NCBI GenBank assembly: GCA_964600285.1
Contig: CAZRIZ010000009.1
Location: 1 to 29,479, forward strand
Length of the DNA stretch: 29,479 nucleotides
From: CAZRIZ01 sp964600285
Lineage (GTDB): Bacteria; Patescibacteriota; Saccharimonadia; Saccharimonadales; Saccharimonadaceae
Direction of reading: 5' to 3'
Within the stretch, counting starts at the first letter, position 1. Each line of letters starts with the position of its first letter. The notes under the pieces are model-generated. The model had not been told where the DNA came from. It made no database searches and saw only the letters and a program-made list of their open reading frames with translations. The translations under genes were made by a program, and so were the position numbers. Below are positions 1-7,938 of this stretch, one piece after another.

Positions 1-808
1 CAACAATTAAGTTACCGTTACTGCGTTCGAATACGTCATGATGATATCCGCCTGGTAGAGTATATTCGGTGTAAATTTTTCCCAGCAGGTCTACTTCGTA
101 TAGTCCGGTACTATAATATGGCCCCTTGACTAGTCGCTCGGTGCTTAGGATTAGCCTTCCGTTTTGTAGGCGCTTGATTTCCCAGCCCATGTCTTTGTTA
201 AGATACCAGCGCACGTCACCATTTACATCGTAAGCAATAGTCCTGGCGTTGGCAGAAGATCCAGTCATGAAATACAATTCGTTATTTAAAAAGTCTTTTT
301 TGGCGGTTACTTCAACTACTTCAGGAAAACTTTCTGGTGCCGGGTCGGTCTTAATAATTAGTTCTTTCACGATCTCGCCAACTTTTAATTCAACCTTATT
401 TTCTTGGCCTAGATACAAGCCATAAATCGGCAGACGATGCTCTGTGCTTTCCTCAAATTTATGATTAAAAGTTGTTAAGTCATCTTTTCCCACAACGGTA
501 ATTTCGGGAGTTACTGGTTCGTCAGTCTTAAATATCACGACGGCGGTCAAAGGTGATATCCCATAAGGGTTTAGCACGACCTTAGGATTTTCTAGCGAAG
601 CCTCTCCTATTTCGAGCTTCTTATCTTGTTCTGCTTGTAGCTCAACCAAGCTCTTTTCATATTTAATTGGAGTAAAGGCTTTCTGTTGTTGTGACACCAT
701 ATATATTACTAGCGCCACTAAAAGCACTACAATTACAGATACTGCTACCCGAATTAGGCGCCGCTTCTTTGGTGTTTTCTCTTGGTTCTGTTCCAGTTCT
801 AATTCCAT
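1..808 (-). CDS. Arylsulfotransferase (ASST)-like membrane protein, 3' truncated by window edge
   Basis: The frame is open from an ATG at 808 to the window edge (about 269 codons), so only the N-terminal part is visible. AAAAGGAG lies just ahead of the ATG. A basic stretch and one membrane segment (about residues 17-36, VAVSVIVVLLVALVIYMV) suggest an N-in, C-out anchored protein. The following region resembles the ASST N-terminal beta domain and the start of its propeller: PYGISPLTAVVIFKTDEP, HRLPIYGLY, NKVELKV, then AYDVNGDVRWYL, RLQNGRLIL, LYEVDLLGKIY and PGGYHHDVFERSNGN. The family transfers sulfate between phenolic compounds using an active-site histidine, and the HHD here is consistent with that core. 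A weak promoter candidate (TTGCCT, 17 bp, TAAACT) lies in the 92-base gap upstream. The substrate cannot be inferred. The family call is good; enzymatic activity is not proven because the C-terminal two thirds are missing. Confidence 0.8.
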   Translation of the reverse strand, partial: MELELEQNQEKTPKKRRLIRVAVSVIVVLLVALVIYMVSQQQKAFTPIKYEKSLVELQAEQDKKLEIGEASLENPKVVLNPYGISPLTAVVIFKTDEPVTPEITVVGKDDLTTFNHKFEESTEHRLPIYGLYLGQENKVELKVGEIVKELIIKTDPAPESFPEVVEVTAKKDFLNNELYFMTGSSANARTIAYDVNGDVRWYLNKDMGWEIKRLQNGRLILSTERLVKGPYYSTGLYEVDLLGKIYTEYTLPGGYHHDVFERSNGNLIV

Positions 809-899
809 AAAACTCCTTTTACGTTTAGGCTGTTCTGTTCAATAAGCTTAAGTTTACCCAAGATAAGCTTTCTAGGCAATAATCTAACAGTTGATTCTT

Positions 900-918
900 C
901 TCAACTTTCGGTTGAGTT
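900..918. repeat. 19-base repeat containing a hairpin, copy 1
   Basis: CTCAACTTTCGGTTGAGTT is identical to bases 28209-28227. It forms a 6-bp stem (CTCAAC/GTTGAG) with a 5-base loop. Here it overlaps the stop codon of the XRE gene; no U-tract follows, so it is not a standard terminator. Confidence 0.7.
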
Positions 919-1701
919 CTGTATTTTTTGGCAATCACCAACTAGTTCTAAAGGTACTTTATGCACAATATTTTGGTCGTCTTTATCCAACGCGATTATT
1001 TCTAGATAGAACTTACCCGAACTAAATTTTTTACACTCAGCTGAGTAATTGTCTGCTTTGAAACTAACTCCCTCTAATAATTTAGACAAAGTCGTAAGTT
1101 GATTTGACTCATCATTATCCTCTCTAGACTCACTTACTTGACTACATTGACCGATTTTCTTATGCTTGTTGTCTTTTGTCTCGTATAGCGCACATTCTAG
1201 CGTCTTGTATTTTGCTGTGTCGGATTGGAGATATTTTAGATTAGATATATAAATTGATGCCTTATTTTTAGAAAAAGCTACCACGCCACTGATAGTAAAG
1301 TTTTGATCACTTGATGATACTGTTCTAAACTCAACTGATAGTTTATTTGATGCGAAATGCACCACTAGACCAAGTAGAAACAAGATTATGGTTGCAACTA
1401 GGCCACAAATTAATCTGCGTTTTCGAGTTCTTTTGCCGTGGTTGTTATCTGGTAGTTCCAGTGCTAATAATAAATCCACTATCTCTGATGCATCTACCTT
1501 GAACAACTTACTGATGAGCCGAATCTTAGATAGACTTGGTATGCTTCTACCATTCTCCCATTTTGAGACAGCTTGATAAGTCACGCCTAACTTGCTAGCC
1601 AGTTCTTGCTGGGTCAAGCCGTTGTCGGTGCGGATGTTCTTTATGAAGTCTTGCACTTTGCGTTCTTTTAACAAGAGTTTGTTACCACGATAAATCGACA
1701 T
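901..1701 (-). CDS. Membrane-anchored XRE-family transcriptional regulator
   Basis: The 266-residue protein has an N-terminal Cro/C1-type helix-turn-helix (about residues 17-72; VQDFIKNIRTDNGLTQQELA, then VTYQAVSKWENGRSIPS), the classical lambda-repressor fold that binds operator DNA. A basic stretch (KRTRKRR, about 90-96) precedes a single membrane helix (about 97-116). The remaining 150 residues would be extracytoplasmic and match no domain I recognise. This layout suggests a regulator that senses a surface or envelope signal through its C-terminal part. The SD is poor (AAAGG). A TAAAAT with an upstream TG lies about 10 bases before the ATG, so the transcript may have almost no leader. The arylsulfotransferase-like gene follows on the same strand 92 bases downstream and is a possible target; this is inference. 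Confidence 0.85.
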   Translation of the reverse strand: MSIYRGNKLLLKERKVQDFIKNIRTDNGLTQQELASKLGVTYQAVSKWENGRSIPSLSKIRLISKLFKVDASEIVDLLLALELPDNNHGKRTRKRRLICGLVATIILFLLGLVVHFASNKLSVEFRTVSSSDQNFTISGVVAFSKNKASIYISNLKYLQSDTAKYKTLECALYETKDNKHKKIGQCSQVSESREDNDESNQLTTLSKLLEGVSFKADNYSAECKKFSSGKFYLEIIALDKDDQNIVHKVPLELVGDCQKIQNSTES

Positions 1702-1757
1702 TATGCCTTTATTTTAACAGACAAGACCAAAAATACCGAAAACACGCGCCAGTTACA

Positions 1758-1792
1758 AAATTACTAGGCTGCGTGGTACAGCCTAGTAATTT
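1758..1792 (-). terminator. Intrinsic terminator of the SDR gene
   Basis: A perfect 14-bp stem (AAATTACTAGGCTG with its complement) encloses a 7-base loop, about 20 bases past the SDR stop. The A/T ends of the stem supply the U-run on either strand. Confidence 0.9.
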
Positions 1793-1812
1793 CTTATACC
1801 GGTTTCCTGTCT

Positions 1813-2583
1813 TTAGTAGGCTGTCCAACCGCCGTCAGCTGTCAGGATCGCACCGTTCACAAAGCTGGCTTTGTCTGAGGCCAAGAATAGCGCCGCCTCG
1901 GCAACTTCAACCGACTCTCCTGTGCGTGGTGAATTGGCTGTGCCTTCCATAACTCTCCCTGAACCAAATTGGCTTAGGTTGGTCATAGAACTTTGTATAT
2001 TGGTAGAAACACCACCAGGTGCGATAGCATTGCAACGAATGCCAGTTTTAGCATACATGTAGCCGATATTCTTCGTTATGCCACTTACGGCATGCTTTGA
2101 GGCTGTGTACATTACGCCCGCTCTACTACCAAATAGCCCGCCAACAGAAGTTATGTTTAGGATAGCGCCCTTATTGTCTTGACTCTTAAATACCTTAACG
2201 GCTTTTTTACAAGCAAATAGAACGCCAGAAACATTTATATTCATAATTCTTTGCCAAGATTCTTCGTCAATTTCATCAACTGGTTGCATGTTGTCCATGA
2301 TGCCGGCATTGTTTACTAAAATGTCTAGTTTGCCGAATTTCTCAACCGCTAAATCAATCATAGCGTCGGTTTCAGCGATCTTTGAAACATCGGTCTTTGT
2401 AGCCACGGCTTCACCGCCAGCTTGACGAATTTCCTCGGCGACTGCTTCAGCTCCGTCGATATTTATGTCACTAACTACAACTTTAGCGCCTTCCTCGGCG
2501 TAAAGTTTAGCAATCTCTTTCCCTATGCCACTAGCGGCACCAGTTACAACTGCCACTTTGTCTTTCAGAATAGGCTCTTTCAT
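1813..2583 (-). CDS. SDR-family NAD(P)-dependent oxidoreductase
   Basis: A classical short-chain dehydrogenase/reductase of 256 residues, the usual length. From the ATG at 2583 it shows the Rossmann motif TGAASGIG (14-21), NNAG (91-94), the catalytic serine in NITSVGG (S146) and YTASK (Y159, K163), followed by the PG motif after IAPG. D39 at the end of the second beta strand favours NAD over NADP. A longer reading from a TTG at 2595 is possible, but GGGAG of the SD would then lie inside the coding region, and it is ideally spaced from the ATG at 2583, so I chose 2583. The substrate is unknown; such enzymes reduce or oxidise sugars, alcohols and acyl compounds. It has its own strong terminator and a palindrome near a possible -10 upstream. 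Confidence 0.92.
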   Translation of the reverse strand: MKEPILKDKVAVVTGAASGIGKEIAKLYAEEGAKVVVSDINIDGAEAVAEEIRQAGGEAVATKTDVSKIAETDAMIDLAVEKFGKLDILVNNAGIMDNMQPVDEIDEESWQRIMNINVSGVLFACKKAVKVFKSQDNKGAILNITSVGGLFGSRAGVMYTASKHAVSGITKNIGYMYAKTGIRCNAIAPGGVSTNIQSSMTNLSQFGSGRVMEGTANSPRTGESVEVAEAALFLASDKASFVNGAILTADGGWTAY

Positions 2584-2613
2584 TTTGTCTCCCAAATAGT
2601 TTATTAGTTTACG

Positions 2614-2627
2614 GGTTATTTATAACC
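2614..2627. promoter_or_regulatory. Palindrome overlapping a possible -10 of the SDR gene
   Basis: GGTTATTTATAACC has perfect 6-bp arms about 30 bases before the SDR start and contains TATAAA on the minus strand. It could be an operator over the promoter. No clear -35 is visible, so this is tentative. Confidence 0.3.
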
Positions 2628-2684
2628 ACGCTTAGTCTTATTTTATCTTAAAATTGTATAATTTTGAATGCTTATGCCTAAGTA

Positions 2685-3503
2685 TTAGCGCCTAGCTTGT
2701 CTTGACTTCTTTTTGGCCTGATTCTTTCGGTGTCTTCGCCATATTAGTAAGAAGATTATTAAAAGGATAAGAAGTAGTATGAGGAGGCAGATGCAGTGGC
2801 ACCGACACTTGTGTCCCGATTCTGGCTCTATTTTACTATTATCTAACTCTTTAAACGTTATGACTGCTACGCCATCTTTTACTTCACGTAAGCCTATTCT
2901 AATGTCAGGAGAGCCATCGCCGTCAACATCATACTGCTGATTTGAACTCACGATTAGTTCATCGTTTTTAATTACCCTAGATACCGATTTGCCGTCGCTT
3001 CCTACTTGCAAAAGTGTAATTTTCACAGCATTAAAACCGACTTCTCTGACGGTTACGCTATAGGTGATTTTATTAAGGTCGAAATAAACAACTTGCCCTG
3101 ATTTAAGCTCCAACTCCTTGCCGTTACTCGCCTGTTCTTTACGATATTCGGGATAAATATTTAATTTAATTATGCCGGTGCTGGGGTTGACTGTGGAGTC
3201 TGGCGGAGTGCTGGGCGCAGGATCTTGTGTTGTCGTGCTCCCCGCCACTCCTGGTCGTATGACTGGACGTGATGGCGTAGGTTTGGTTGGTTCAGGATAT
3301 GTTGGCACGACCGCGCCTTCACATTCCTCTGGTGTTATCCATATAACTTGATAAGGACCAGTACTAACTACTTCAAACACGCAGTTTATGGGAACAATTA
3401 ATTGATTCAGGTTGACGTCAGACAGGGCGCTGGCTTGGGCGGTATTTGCCAGCCAGAGTCCAACAATGATGCTGAATAATATCTTCTTGATAACTTTCAT
3501 CAT
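2685..3503 (-). CDS. Secreted, C-terminally anchored proline-rich surface protein
   Basis: The 272-residue protein has a signal peptide (about 1-25, ending AQA-SA), a short cysteine-containing region, a Pro/Thr/Ser-rich linker (about 64-108) and a beta-rich domain (about 110-220). That domain contains DVDGDGSPD (192-200), which matches the DxDxDGxxD calcium-binding loop of EF-hand or dockerin-like repeats. The C-terminus has four alternating cysteines (C233, 235, 237, 239), a run of about 20 Leu/Ile/Phe residues as a membrane helix, and a strongly basic tail, as in sortase-independent tail anchors. It is the last gene of the WxL-like operon: its start overlaps the preceding stop by four bases (ATGA), so translation is probably coupled. 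No LPXTG motif is present. I do not recognise the family; a membrane-tethered partner of the upstream surface proteins is the likely role. Confidence 0.82.
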   Translation of the reverse strand: MMKVIKKILFSIIVGLWLANTAQASALSDVNLNQLIVPINCVFEVVSTGPYQVIWITPEECEGAVVPTYPEPTKPTPSRPVIRPGVAGSTTTQDPAPSTPPDSTVNPSTGIIKLNIYPEYRKEQASNGKELELKSGQVVYFDLNKITYSVTVREVGFNAVKITLLQVGSDGKSVSRVIKNDELIVSSNQQYDVDGDGSPDIRIGLREVKDGVAVITFKELDNSKIEPESGHKCRCHCICLLILLLILLIIFLLIWRRHRKNQAKKKSRQARR

Positions 3504-5986
3504 TGGGCGACTACAGTCATAGTTAGGTTTAATTTATATGCTCCACTTGGTGTTTGTGGTGGTATGGCTTGAGATATATCAATATCAGTTACGTCCCAGT
3601 AGCAACCAGTGTCGGCTCCAGATCCGGATATCAAGGTTAGTGAATCGTGGACACCTTCTTGAAAAGCTCCGAGCGAGCCTCTTAAAAGACCAGTAGTGCT
3701 ACAACTAGGTATAGAACGCGGTGTAATGATTGCCGATGCTGGTGAAAATGTTAATTGTCCGCCAAAACTATCGTTGTCAAGTCCGTCCGCGCAGCCGGCT
3801 GGCGACCCATTTGAATCGTTAAAATCATAAAACTTTCCGTTGCCATCACTCCATAGCGCACTACTGCCGGCAGTTGGAGCAATACTAACTGCCCAGTTCG
3901 GGTTATTAGTGTCGTTAGTAATCCGCAGTTTCTGATTACTGCTACCTAACTTACCGGTAGAGGTTTGGCAGGTGAAACCGGAGTTCACTGACGATAGCGT
4001 TACGGACGGGTCTGGAACTATCTCACCATCATCATCGACTATCTCAACGCTAAGCTCTCCCACTTCCTCTCGCCAAGCTACATAATAATAGCTACCACCA
4101 TTGGCATTAGTTACAAGACTGTTGCCTATTAGATTAAATCCATTAGGATCCCACTCGCCCATTGTGCCCGTGAAATCAGCAAAGTCCCTAAAGCGCAAGC
4201 TACTGTTGCTCAGTAGAGTCGCTGGTCGCATTACCGCATCAACAGCCGTGTCTCGCTTAATCCAGATAAAGTCTGGTTGAAAACTTAAGTCAGATATGGT
4301 TTGATTGCTTCCAGTCCCAGTATACTTCCCGACGTTAAAATTCGCGCCCTTTTTGAAGGCGAACCAAAAATTAATATGATGGGCTGAGTTGGCTGCGGCG
4401 CTGGATCCGACCTCAAAACCATCGGCAGTGATGTCTTGAATCAGGTTTGAAGTGATAGCACTGTTACCGAGGCTATTTGTTTCATCGCCACTGTTGGCGG
4501 AAGTTCGCCACACTGCTCCTGAAGTACTACTACTGCCGTTATGCCGTTTAATTACTATGAGATCTGCCTCCATACCAGTCGGTATGAACCTGTCGTCGTC
4601 GCTGTTTCCGGTGTAGGCTCCAATCATAAAATCTGCGGCTCCCGTGCGAGTCAGTGGATTGTAGGCATTTCCCCAAGCTTGGTAGTGGTAAGTGCCTCCA
4701 GGGCTATTGACGGCGCTGTTTGTGCCGAGCACAAACCCATCGTCTGTTATGCCTGTAATGGCGTTTGTCGGTCCAGCGGAGCCACTTGCTAGCGATAGGC
4801 TGATTGATCCACCCACCATGCTAGTGCGCATTATCGCCCACTCTGTGGCACCCTCTTGTTTTATTAAAACTAAGTCTGGCCGAAAATCTAAACTGATTGC
4901 TCGGTCGCTTGTTCCATCACCGGTATAAGTGTCCATTTTCATGACCCAGGTGCCAGTTCCTTGGGGTGCTGGTGGTGCGCCAGACCAAGCCATCCAATAA
5001 TGCGTATCGCCAAGTTGGTTGGCTTTAGCTCCGGTTCCTACGATAAAACCGCCCTCTTGGAGTTTTTTAATTTGGTTAGCCTCGCTGGTCGTGTTGATTG
5101 CGAGATAACTCGAATAATTGTCGTTAGAATTAGTCTGGTTCATAAGGGCATGGCGATCACCGGCGGTCGCAGAAGTTGCATTCTTTATCATGACCAAATT
5201 TGGTTTAGCTCCGCTCGCAAAGACATCGATTTCGCGTCCGTCAACTCCGTCTCCCTCATAGGTTCCCGTCTGCATTAGCTCTGGCGTTTTGGCAAAGGCA
5301 ACGAAGTAGAAAGTCCCACCACTAACATTATTTATACTGCCAGCAGTGTAGCCGTCGGAATTAATTGTGGTATATAGTCCGCCAGAAGTGTTTTGCTCGC
5401 TTGTGAAGAAATATTGCCCCATGTCGTCGTCCATTTCGGCGGTGCGAAAGTTCGAGTGTACTCCACCAAATCCCCTTGTTGTGATAATAGCGGTTGGTTC
5501 GAATCCAGTTGTGATTGCTTGCGTGGTTGATGTGTTGCCAGTATATGACCCAACACAGAAACTACCATTCGCGGTGCAGTCAGAACCACTAAATGCCGTC
5601 CAGGTGTAGCGGGCGTTGTCTCTGTTAACGGCCGCGTGTGAATTGACAGTAAAACCATCGTCTAACAGCTCAATCATAGTAGTAGTATGGAGCGACGTAT
5701 TATTAAAATAGGCCGTAACATTATCTAGCATGGCTGATGTTTTTAGCACGGCTGCGGCATTGGCAAGGTTAGTGTCGCCTTTGATTATGATCATGTCTGG
5801 CTTGAACCCAATATTTGTGACTGTCTGAGTAGTTCCGTTACCCACATAATAGCCGACTTGTATGTTAAAACCAGAAGCTTTCGCTACTGGTGTATATGCG
5901 GTAATAACACTACTTACAATCAATAGTGTTATTCCTATAATGCTGAAAAGCCTTTTGGTAGGTTTGTGCATCAAAGTCTTGAGCAC
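3500..5986 (-). CDS. Large secreted repeat protein with C-terminal WxL-like domain
   Basis: The protein has 828 residues. A signal peptide (about 1-38, VAKASG) is followed by six repeats of about 90-100 residues (about 45-133, 145-233, 240-335, 352-438, 455-545, 552-638). Each begins with a G-x-Y-T/V-G-N/D-G-type motif, continues with GFxPDxxxIK, then DGFxVG and ends in YxxxAF/AW. The repeats resemble the DUF7483-type domain seen in phage and CPR surface proteins. After an acidic linker comes a C-terminal domain (about 655-828) with NWAVSI (a WxL-like first motif) and an ending GAYKLNLTMTVVA like that of the small WxL-like protein at 7202. The start is GTG at 5986 because AGGAGAG lies 7 bases before it, while the ATG at 5971 has no SD. 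It overlaps the upstream gene by 16 bases. The likely role is an adhesin or surface-layer component held through the WxL-like domain. Confidence 0.85.
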   Translation of the reverse strand: MLKTLMHKPTKRLFSIIGITLLIVSSVITAYTPVAKASGFNIQVGYYVGNGTTQTVTNIGFKPDMIIIKGDTNLANAAAVLKTSAMLDNVTAYFNNTSLHTTTMIELLDDGFTVNSHAAVNRDNARYTWTAFSGSDCTANGSFCVGSYTGNTSTTQAITTGFEPTAIITTRGFGGVHSNFRTAEMDDDMGQYFFTSEQNTSGGLYTTINSDGYTAGSINNVSGGTFYFVAFAKTPELMQTGTYEGDGVDGREIDVFASGAKPNLVMIKNATSATAGDRHALMNQTNSNDNYSSYLAINTTSEANQIKKLQEGGFIVGTGAKANQLGDTHYWMAWSGAPPAPQGTGTWVMKMDTYTGDGTSDRAISLDFRPDLVLIKQEGATEWAIMRTSMVGGSISLSLASGSAGPTNAITGITDDGFVLGTNSAVNSPGGTYHYQAWGNAYNPLTRTGAADFMIGAYTGNSDDDRFIPTGMEADLIVIKRHNGSSSTSGAVWRTSANSGDETNSLGNSAITSNLIQDITADGFEVGSSAAANSAHHINFWFAFKKGANFNVGKYTGTGSNQTISDLSFQPDFIWIKRDTAVDAVMRPATLLSNSSLRFRDFADFTGTMGEWDPNGFNLIGNSLVTNANGGSYYYVAWREEVGELSVEIVDDDGEIVPDPSVTLSSVNSGFTCQTSTGKLGSSNQKLRITNDTNNPNWAVSIAPTAGSSALWSDGNGKFYDFNDSNGSPAGCADGLDNDSFGGQLTFSPASAIITPRSIPSCSTTGLLRGSLGAFQEGVHDSLTLISGSGADTGCYWDVTDIDISQAIPPQTPSGAYKLNLTMTVVAQ

Positions 5987-7167
5987 TGCGTCTCTCTCCT
6001 TCGCGCTACTTTAGGGATATCTTTCTTCGTTAATATTTTTATTCGTTGACCAGGCCTTACGGTATATGGTGCGCGCAATTTATTTACTCGAGCGACTAAT
6101 TTCCAGTTCACGCCAAAGCGCTCGGCAATTTGTTGTAAGTTATCGCCTGATTTTATAATATAGGTTTTGCCATCTTTTTGCCACTTTCGCTGTGTGGTAA
6201 GTCGGGTGCATAAGAAGTAAATGCCAACAACTAGCAAGGCCAAGACCGCTAGTTCAACTACCATCGCCACGGGATTTAGCATGACGAAAATCAAGGATTT
6301 ATCGGAGTGAATCGTCGTGTCTTTGTCGGGACTGCCGATAATCTCTTCTAAGTTTCCGTTATAGTTCGCAATGGCTTCTAGTCGGTAGAACCCGCCCCAA
6401 AACAACTCGTCAACTTCAAAGTTTAAACTGACCAATTCGTCAGGCGTCACGGGGAATTCGTCACCAGCTTCACGCACAGTTCTGCCGAAAGGCGAGCTCA
6501 ACTTAGCCTGAATGTCGACATCAAGTGACACATTGCCAGTATTGTGTAGTGTCGTTGTGATGACTCTTTTCTTGGAATTGCCTTCAGAGACATGACTCTC
6601 AAGCTTTTCAAAAGACAACCCTTTTTTAATTTCCCCGTTCACAGTTATGGACATGCGGATTCCTGAGCGGAACGATAACGCGATACCACCACCAACTGAT
6701 TGTGGAGTCTGATCGGCCTCTTGCATGATAATACAGCCATTGTGTTCCCCAGGACTGACCGAATCAGGAAGTGAAACCGTAAAAGGAATTATCCTATTTT
6801 CGCTTGGCTGGAGCTCAATTTTCTGTTGTGCCAGTTTTACCCATGTGCCAACCTGACGCTGTTCGTCTAGTTTCTGTGAACAGGCAAATGCACCGTCGTT
6901 AGAAACCGCTGAATCAGTGGCGTAAACCTCGACAGTTTTAATTTGAGATGAGTTATTAAATACCTTAACGCCATTCTCGATATTGTCTCCCGGATTGCCA
7001 GAAAATATAAAGATAGATTCGGTTCGGGGAATGTTTGAATCGGGATAGGCTGGCCTTCCGCCAACCCCACCCGACTCAACTGCCAAGGCGTTTGAAAGAG
7101 GTATTAATGCACAGGTAAGAATTGTTACTACTAGGTGAGTAGTCCACCGCTTGACATTAGTTGACAT
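5971..7167 (-). CDS. DUF916-like (WxL-interacting) membrane protein with LysM
   Basis: The 398-residue protein has a signal peptide (about 1-29, SNALA). The first beta domain (about 50-150) has NPGDNIENGVKVFNNSS and VSLPDSVSPGEHNGCIIM, the pattern of DUF916, the peptidoglycan-binding half of WxL-interacting proteins. A second Ig-like domain (about 183-272) sits where DUF3324 does in Firmicutes. One membrane helix (about 296-320) is followed by a basic stretch and a LysM domain (about 335-379; YIIKSGDNLQQIAERFGVNW, then VRPGQRIKIL). LysM binds N-acetylglucosamine glycans. With a cleaved signal and one helix, the LysM would face the cytoplasm, which is odd. GGAGA lies 8 bases before the ATG. 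Its place between two proteins with WxL-like domains supports a surface-scaffold role. Confidence 0.83.
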   Translation of the reverse strand: MSTNVKRWTTHLVVTILTCALIPLSNALAVESGGVGGRPAYPDSNIPRTESIFIFSGNPGDNIENGVKVFNNSSQIKTVEVYATDSAVSNDGAFACSQKLDEQRQVGTWVKLAQQKIELQPSENRIIPFTVSLPDSVSPGEHNGCIIMQEADQTPQSVGGGIALSFRSGIRMSITVNGEIKKGLSFEKLESHVSEGNSKKRVITTTLHNTGNVSLDVDIQAKLSSPFGRTVREAGDEFPVTPDELVSLNFEVDELFWGGFYRLEAIANYNGNLEEIIGSPDKDTTIHSDKSLIFVMLNPVAMVVELAVLALLVVGIYFLCTRLTTQRKWQKDGKTYIIKSGDNLQQIAERFGVNWKLVARVNKLRAPYTVRPGQRIKILTKKDIPKVARRRETQCSRL

Positions 7168-7201
7168 TTATTTTGTCTCCGTTTTTGTCAATTTGTATTG
7201 A

Positions 7202-7861
7202 TTAGCTAGATGCAACGACGGTCATTACAAGATTTATGTTGTAGGTGCCATATGGTTGTGAGGCTGGGATGGTTTGGGAAAGACCGACACCAGTCAAATA
7301 GCCACGCCAGATATCTTGAGAACCTGCTGCGGCATTGAGCAATGTGATGCTTGATACTGAACTACTAAATGAAGCGACTGTGCCTTTACTTATGTCAGTA
7401 CCGAGATAGGGTGATGCTGGAGCCAGCGTTGCTGCCGCTGGATTTACGATTAGCTGGCCAGTAGCGGCTGTGCCGTCGAAGGTATAGCTATTAGCAGATA
7501 CGACAGTATCTTGCCACTTAGCGCCCGCAGCGCCCGCAATAGACAATGTCCAGCCATTTCTAGCTACATCTGGGTTTGCTACATAAATCCTATCGTCGGT
7601 GGTTCCTAACACTCCATCTGAGGTTTGCTGGGTAAATGAGAAGGTCTTAACGTCCATATTCACCTTTGGTGCAGTCACTGAAGCGTCGCTAGGGTTCACT
7701 ATGTCTAATTCTAGAGTTCCCTTGTTGATAATTTGTTCTAGCCCGGTGTTAGCCGTCAGGGCTGCTAAGGCTGGTTTTCCGCCCGCTAAAATTAGCCCAG
7801 TTGCTAGCACAAGTGCTCCGATGTAACCTAAGCGGTTACCTTTAATTTTTCTCCCATACAT
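7202..7861 (-). CDS. Small secreted WxL-like domain protein
   Basis: The 219-residue protein has a basic start, a hydrophobic core and an AxA-type site (about residues 31-34, ALAAL). The rest is one WxL-like domain. NGWTLSI contains the W-x-L motif (W104, L106), VYVANPD-like strands precede it, and the C-terminus GTYNINLVMTVVASS matches the final strand pattern of the domain. Firmicute WxL domains attach non-covalently to the cell wall. It is the first gene of a four-gene operon, 77 bases downstream of the DedA stop, with a good promoter (TTGACT/TAAAAT). The next gene, for a DUF916-like protein, is the known partner type. The SD is weak (TTTGGA directly before ATG). Domain assignment is from pattern, not from a search; sequence identity to Firmicute WxL proteins is clearly low. 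Confidence 0.78.
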   Translation of the reverse strand: MYGRKIKGNRLGYIGALVLATGLILAGGKPALAALTANTGLEQIINKGTLELDIVNPSDASVTAPKVNMDVKTFSFTQQTSDGVLGTTDDRIYVANPDVARNGWTLSIAGAAGAKWQDTVVSANSYTFDGTAATGQLIVNPAAATLAPASPYLGTDISKGTVASFSSSVSSITLLNAAAGSQDIWRGYLTGVGLSQTIPASQPYGTYNINLVMTVVASS

Positions 7862-7905
7862 TCCAAATTACTTTCGGGTAGTTTCCTATTAGTTAATATG
7901 GGTTT

Positions 7906-7934
7906 ATTTTACAGAATACGCTTATGCTAGTCAA
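7906..7934 (-). promoter_or_regulatory. Promoter of the WxL-like surface operon
   Basis: On the minus strand TTGACT (7929-7934), a 17-base spacer and TAAAAT (7906-7911) precede the first operon gene by about 45 bases. Confidence 0.7.
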
Positions 7935-7938
7935 TAAC

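Noticed and set aside
2584..2595. TTG start for the SDR gene at 2595
   Set aside because: It would place the SD inside the coding region; the ATG at 2583 has ideal spacing and the normal SDR N-terminus.
2656..2664. Plus-strand TATAAT between the SDR gene and the surface operon
   Set aside because: No -35 at the right distance and no plus-strand gene follows.
4961..5278. Plus-strand frames inside the large surface-protein gene
   Set aside because: They lie opposite a clear repeat protein, have no SD and show no domain pattern; they are shadows of the real frame.
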